This document shows positions 5,134 through 8,065 of a stretch of 8,065 nt of DNA, one piece after another. The DNA comes from Anaerolineaceae bacterium. Its GTDB lineage: Bacteria; Chloroflexota; Anaerolineae; Anaerolineales; Anaerolineaceae. The notes beneath the pieces were generated by a model that did no database searches, had not been told where the DNA came from, and saw nothing but the letters and a program-made list of their open reading frames with translations. The stretch spans positions 1 through 8,065 of the forward strand of contig JAQVUC010000041.1 in assembly GCA_028699715.1 (NCBI GenBank), in the 5' to 3' direction. Each line of letters opens with the position of its first letter. The stretch's first letter is position 1. The position numbers and the translations under genes are program-made.

Positions 5134-6156
5134 TTGGAACCAGAGCTTAGCCCTGTCCCTGATGCCGTTTTGATTGGGCGCTTGCGCAGAGAGTATATCC
5201 TGCCCGCCCAATCTGCGGCCTATCTTGACCAGCCTGGCGGCAATTTAGCATATGCCGCCATGTCTCTTTTACTTTGGGGCGGCAAACCCGGCTTGGTTTC
5301 CAGGGTAAACCAAAACTACCCCCAGGAATGGCTGGAAAAACTCGAAGCAAAAGGATCGGATATCCAGGGAATCCACCAAAGCAGCGAAGCCTTTGACGAT
5401 CGTTTTTTTGCGGCCTACACCGAAAATCTTCAGGCTCACCATGAGAACCCAATTGCGCACTTTGCGGAAAGACAACTGCCTTTCCCCCAGGAATTGCTTG
5501 GCTACAAACCCACCATACCTGTTTACTGCAGCAAAACAGATTACCGGGCAGATAGCATCCGCATCACCGATGTCCCCTCCCATTATCTCGAATCTTCAGC
5601 CGCGCATATCGCTCCCATCGATTTTGTTTCCCATAAGATCCTGCCATCGCTTTTGAAAGGCGGACTGGTGCAAACGCTGAGTATGCGCGCCTGCAATTGT
5701 TATATGGACCCAATCTTCTGGGAAGAAATCCGCGCGCTGATCGCTGACGTGACGGCTTTCATGATGACCGAGGCTCAGGCGCTGAAGCTTTTCCAGGGAC
5801 GTAGCACAGATTTATGGGAAATTTCAGAATATTTGGCCAACTATGGTCCGGAGTATGTTCTGACCCATGCCAAAGACAACACTGTTTTGATTTACTCCCG
5901 CCTCAAACGACAACGCTGGATCCTTCCCGCCTATCCCACCAAGGTGGTGGATCCGACTGGGGCAATGGATGCTTTTGATGCTGGCTTCTTAATCAATTAT
6001 CGCAAGGATTACGATGTGGTCCAGGCTGCGTTGTGCGGCATGGTCAGTGCTTCTTTTTGCGGTGAAGGTAGTGGCCCGTTCTTCATCCTGGAAGGCCTGC
6101 CAGAATTAAGGCAAGCTCGTCTGGATGTTTTGAGTCAACATTTGATGACTCTGTAG
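5134..6156 (+). CDS. PfkB-family carbohydrate/nucleoside kinase
   Basis: This is a 340-residue ribokinase-fold kinase of unknown substrate. The N-terminal strand AVLIGRLRREYILP (11-24) and PGGNLAYAAMSLLLWGGKP (34-52) match the first PfkB signature, and VVDPTGAMDAFDAGFLINY (271-289) matches the second. Asp279 is the expected catalytic base. The usual GAGD anion-hole loop reads GAMD, with Met278 for Gly, and the NxxE-type motif appears as MMTE (210-213), so activity should not be taken for granted. The start is TTG directly after the ppk2 TAA, in the same frame, with no nucleotides between. Only a weak GAGAAAG (5122-5128) precedes it, and no other in-frame ATG, GTG or TTG precedes the first conserved strand. 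Translation probably depends on termination-reinitiation from ppk2. An ATP-using kinase beside an ATP-regenerating PPK2 is suggestive but unproven. It is convergent with the cyclotransferase gene, with a 17-nt gap. Confidence 0.82.
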   Translation: MEPELSPVPDAVLIGRLRREYILPAQSAAYLDQPGGNLAYAAMSLLLWGGKPGLVSRVNQNYPQEWLEKLEAKGSDIQGIHQSSEAFDDRFFAAYTENLQAHHENPIAHFAERQLPFPQELLGYKPTIPVYCSKTDYRADSIRITDVPSHYLESSAAHIAPIDFVSHKILPSLLKGGLVQTLSMRACNCYMDPIFWEEIRALIADVTAFMMTEAQALKLFQGRSTDLWEISEYLANYGPEYVLTHAKDNTVLIYSRLKRQRWILPAYPTKVVDPTGAMDAFDAGFLINYRKDYDVVQAALCGMVSASFCGEGSGPFFILEGLPELRQARLDVLSQHLMTL

Positions 6157-6173
6157 GTTTTAAAAACAGTGAA

Positions 6174-7025
6174 TTAAAGTGAGGGGGCTGGTTCCTCAAT
6201 TGGAATTAGGTGAATTTCATAGAGCCAGGGCCAGTTTTTGCCTGTCACAAAGAGCCGGTCCCCGGCTTCATCATAGGCGATACCGTTCAGGACTTCTCCC
6301 TGAACTTCCATGTTTTCCGTCGGGCGCAAGCCACTTAGATCCAACATGGTCAGAACTACCCCGGTTTCCGGGTCGATGCGGGCAATTTGATCAGAAAGAT
6401 AGATATTGGCGAAGATTTCACCGTTGATAAATTCCAGTTCATTCAGATACTCAATTGGATGTTCCTTCCAGGTGACATGGGTTTCCTTCAGTGAGAAACC
6501 TGTGCTTGGGTCCAGCCAGAACAATTTATTGCTCCCATCAGATAAGATCAAAGCTGCCCCGTCTGTGGTCAGGCCCCAACCCTCCGTGCTGTATGAAAAC
6601 CTGCCCAAAGGCTCAAAATCTTCCAGATTATAGACAAAGGCGGTACCTTCCTGCCAGGTCAGCTGGTACAGCAGCCCATCCAAATGGGTCAGCCCCTCAG
6701 CAAAAAATTGAGCTTCCAATTCCACTTGTTCCAAAATTTTTCCATCTTCAAAAGCAACTTTGCGCAAATCGCTCTTGCCGTACAAGCCGCAACTTTCATA
6801 TAAAAATCCATCGAGATAGAAAAGTCCCTGGGTGTAGCAATCAGCATCGTGCGGAAAGCGGTTGACGATCTGGTAGCCGGCATAATCTCCCAGCACCATC
6901 GGCGTGGCAGTAGGCAGGGGGAGATCTTCGGCTGCGTCGCTATAGCGTAACAAACTCAGGACAACAACCAGTCCAATGACTGCCAGAATAATAAACAAGT
7001 TGCTGGGGATTCTTTTTTGTTTCAT
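6174..7025 (-). CDS. Glutaminyl-peptide cyclotransferase (plant-type), membrane-anchored
   Basis: The 283-residue product converts N-terminal Gln of peptides or proteins to pyroglutamate outside the cytoplasm. The N-terminus (KQKR, then a hydrophobic segment at about 10-26) is an uncleaved anchor or signal peptide, followed by a short linker with TATP. The rest is the beta-propeller of the plant/bacterial glutamine cyclotransferase family. Visible motifs are FPHDADCYTQGLFY (57-70), YESCGLYGKSDLRK (76-89), FAEGLTHLDGLLYQLTW (108-124), EGWGLT (148-153), LSDGSNKLFWLDP (161-173), YLNELEFINGEIFANIYLSD (193-212) and FVTGKNWPWLYEI (259-271). Glu77 in YESCG is the best candidate for the catalytic acid by family comparison. 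The ATG at 7025 is chosen because it begins just before the anchor. A TTG 26 codons upstream would add a Cys-containing stretch unlike a signal sequence, and would start opposite the pepT start codon. No Shine-Dalgarno precedes 7025. Confidence 0.9.
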   Translation of the reverse strand: MKQKRIPSNLFIILAVIGLVVVLSLLRYSDAAEDLPLPTATPMVLGDYAGYQIVNRFPHDADCYTQGLFYLDGFLYESCGLYGKSDLRKVAFEDGKILEQVELEAQFFAEGLTHLDGLLYQLTWQEGTAFVYNLEDFEPLGRFSYSTEGWGLTTDGAALILSDGSNKLFWLDPSTGFSLKETHVTWKEHPIEYLNELEFINGEIFANIYLSDQIARIDPETGVVLTMLDLSGLRPTENMEVQGEVLNGIAYDEAGDRLFVTGKNWPWLYEIHLIPIEEPAPSL

Positions 7026-7033
7026 ACAGGTCA

Positions 7034-7039
7034 ATTTTA
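7034..7039 (-). promoter_or_regulatory. Possible -10 box for the cyclotransferase gene
   Basis: On the minus strand TAAAAT (7039-7034) ends 8 nt before the ATG at 7025, so transcription would begin at or within a few bases of the start codon. No ribosome binding site is present, which fits a leaderless or near-leaderless message. No recognisable -35 was found. Confidence 0.35.
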
Positions 7040-7068
7040 GTACAATTTGCGAACAGCCTGACTCAGGG

Positions 7069-7077
7069 TGATAAAAT
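7069..7077 (+). promoter_or_regulatory. Extended -10 promoter element for pepT
   Basis: TGATAAAAT joins the TGN extension to a TAAAAT -10 box, 25 nt before the ATG at 7103. TTGCGA (7047-7052) is a poor -35 candidate at a long 19-nt spacing. The 77-nt divergent gap must hold both this promoter and that of the cyclotransferase. Confidence 0.45.
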
Positions 7078-7092
7078 TGGGCAAACAAACTC

Positions 7093-7100
7093 GGAGGAGA
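7093..7100 (+). promoter_or_regulatory. Strong ribosome binding site for pepT
   Basis: GGAGGAGA, with GGAGG 5 nt before the ATG at 7103, fixes the peptidase T start. Confidence 0.8.
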
Positions 7101-7102
7101 CA

Positions 7103-8065
7103 ATGACAGACGTTCTTGAACGCTTTTTGCGCTATGTAAAAATTGATACCCAATCGGCCTATGATTCTGAAACCTATCCCAGCACGCCCAAACAACTGGA
7201 CCTTTTAAGGTTGCTGGAATCAGAGCTGCGCAGCTTGGGTTTGGAAGAAGTAAAGTTGGACCAGTTCGGCTATGTCACCGCTACTCTGCCATCCAACCTC
7301 GATCATGACGCGCCCACAATTGGTTTTATCGCTCACGTGGATACCAGCCCTTCAGCTTCCGGCAAGGATGTCAAACCCCACCTGGTTGAAAATTATGATG
7401 GGCAGGATATCCTGCTGAACGCGGAAGAGGACATCAAGCTTTCACCCCGTGAATTCCCCGATCTGCTACGTCATGTCGGTGAGACGCTGGTGGTTACCGA
7501 TGGCACCACGCTGCTGGGCGCGGATGACAAAGCCGGCGTCGCGGCTATCATGAGCGCCGTGGCAAGCCTGATTGCCCATCCTGAAATCCCCCACGGCAAA
7601 ATTCGAATTGGTTTCACCCCCGATGAAGAGGTTGGCGCTGGCGTGGATCACTTTGACGTACCCGGCTTTGGCGCGGATTTTGCCTACACAGTTGACGGCG
7701 GTCCGGTGGGTGAACTGGCTTATGAAAATTTCAACGCTGCTGGCGCTTCCATCAAGATCCATGGCAAAAGTGTTCACCCGGGTTCCTCAAAGAACATGCT
7801 GATCAACGCGTTGCAGGTTGCCATTGATCTGCATAATCTTCTGCCCGCCTTTGACCGGCCAGAACATACCGAAAACCGGGAAGGTTTTTTCCATTTGGTT
7901 TCGCTTTCAGGCGAAGCTGACAAGGCTGTGATGACCTATATCATCCGCGACCACGATCGCAAACTGTTTGAAGAGAAAAAAGTGCTGCTCGAGAAAGCGG
8001 TTGAGTTCATCAACTTGCGCTATGGCCCCAAAACCATTGAAATGGATTTACACGACCAGTACTAC
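7103..8065 (+). CDS. pepT: Peptidase T (tripeptide aminopeptidase, M20B), 3' partial
   Basis: I translated this frame directly: 321 codons, open to the right edge, against roughly 410 in complete family members. The enzyme is a cytoplasmic dizinc aminopeptidase that removes the N-terminal residue from tripeptides. The N-terminus MTDVLERFLRYVKIDTQSAYDSE is typical. The metal and catalytic residues appear in order: GFIAHVDTSP with His78 and Asp80, LGADDKAG with bridging Asp141, FTPDEEVG with the Glu175/Glu176 pair (general base and zinc ligand), and TVDGG with Asp198. ENFNAA (208-213) and HGKSVHPGSSKNM (220-232) belong to the dimerisation and substrate-binding lid. The last zinc-binding His lies beyond the window. 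The sequence ends in HDQYY, matching the family. It is divergently transcribed from the cyclotransferase gene. Confidence 0.95.
   Translation, partial: MTDVLERFLRYVKIDTQSAYDSETYPSTPKQLDLLRLLESELRSLGLEEVKLDQFGYVTATLPSNLDHDAPTIGFIAHVDTSPSASGKDVKPHLVENYDGQDILLNAEEDIKLSPREFPDLLRHVGETLVVTDGTTLLGADDKAGVAAIMSAVASLIAHPEIPHGKIRIGFTPDEEVGAGVDHFDVPGFGADFAYTVDGGPVGELAYENFNAAGASIKIHGKSVHPGSSKNMLINALQVAIDLHNLLPAFDRPEHTENREGFFHLVSLSGEADKAVMTYIIRDHDRKLFEEKKVLLEKAVEFINLRYGPKTIEMDLHDQYY

Noticed and set aside
3640..6156. hsp20, ppk2 and pfkB as a single stress operon
   Set aside because: A strong intrinsic terminator follows hsp20 at 4115-4149, and ppk2 has its own TATAAT box and ribosome binding site.
6157..6173. 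Short AT-rich inverted sequence GTTTTAAAAAC between the convergent pfkB and cyclotransferase genes
   Set aside because: There is no GC stem and no real loop, so it is not a supportable terminator.
7026..7103. N-terminal extension of the cyclotransferase from a TTG at 7103
   Set aside because: The extra 26 residues do not resemble a signal sequence and would cover the promoter and ribosome binding site of the divergent pepT. The Met at 7025 directly precedes the membrane anchor.

Overview
The window reads as ordinary chromosome from a bacterium of about 50% GC, most likely an Anaerolineae-type Chloroflexota. This is an inference. It rests on two extracytoplasmic proteins with long Thr/Pro/Ala linkers of the [11 protein letters not shown] style common in that class, and on the mix of gene types: an ATP-cone/nucleoside kinase fusion, a class III-like PPK2, a plant-type glutaminyl cyclotransferase and promoters suited to leaderless transcripts. 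No rRNA, tRNA, CRISPR array, insertion sequence or phage gene is visible. No gene-free stretch exceeds 300 bases; the longest are about 162 bases (2383-2544) and 192 bases (4099-4290).

Layout. Bases 2-1180 (+) hold the 3' part of a gene open at the left edge: an ATP-cone tail joined to a uridine-kinase-type P-loop kinase. Convergent to it on the minus strand are two adjacent lipoprotein genes (2382-1699, then 1688-1203). They share a signal peptide, a Thr/Pro linker and a Cys-rich C-terminal domain, and so look like a tandem duplication. Divergent from them is a ROK-fold protein (2545-3537) that has lost most kinase signature residues and has no HTH. Its start lies 6 nt after a perfect TATAAT box. 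An Hsp20 small heat shock protein gene (3640-4098) follows and ends in a clear rho-independent terminator. Next come a PPK2-type polyphosphate kinase (4291-5133) and, with no gap and in the same frame, a PfkB-family sugar or nucleoside kinase (5134-6156). Convergent to that pair is a membrane-anchored glutaminyl-peptide cyclotransferase (7025-6174). Divergent from it is peptidase T (7103 to the right edge, cut off before its C-terminal zinc ligand).

How the genes fit together. No single pathway links them. There are two likely co-transcribed pairs: the two lipoproteins, and ppk2 with the PfkB kinase. Hsp20 and PPK2 both fit stress and energy maintenance, but a terminator separates them and each has its own ribosome binding site. 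I found no convincing new multi-gene system. The items most worth a second look are the degenerate ROK protein with its leaderless start, the duplicated Cys-rich lipoproteins, the ATP-cone/kinase fusion and the in-frame ppk2-pfkB junction.
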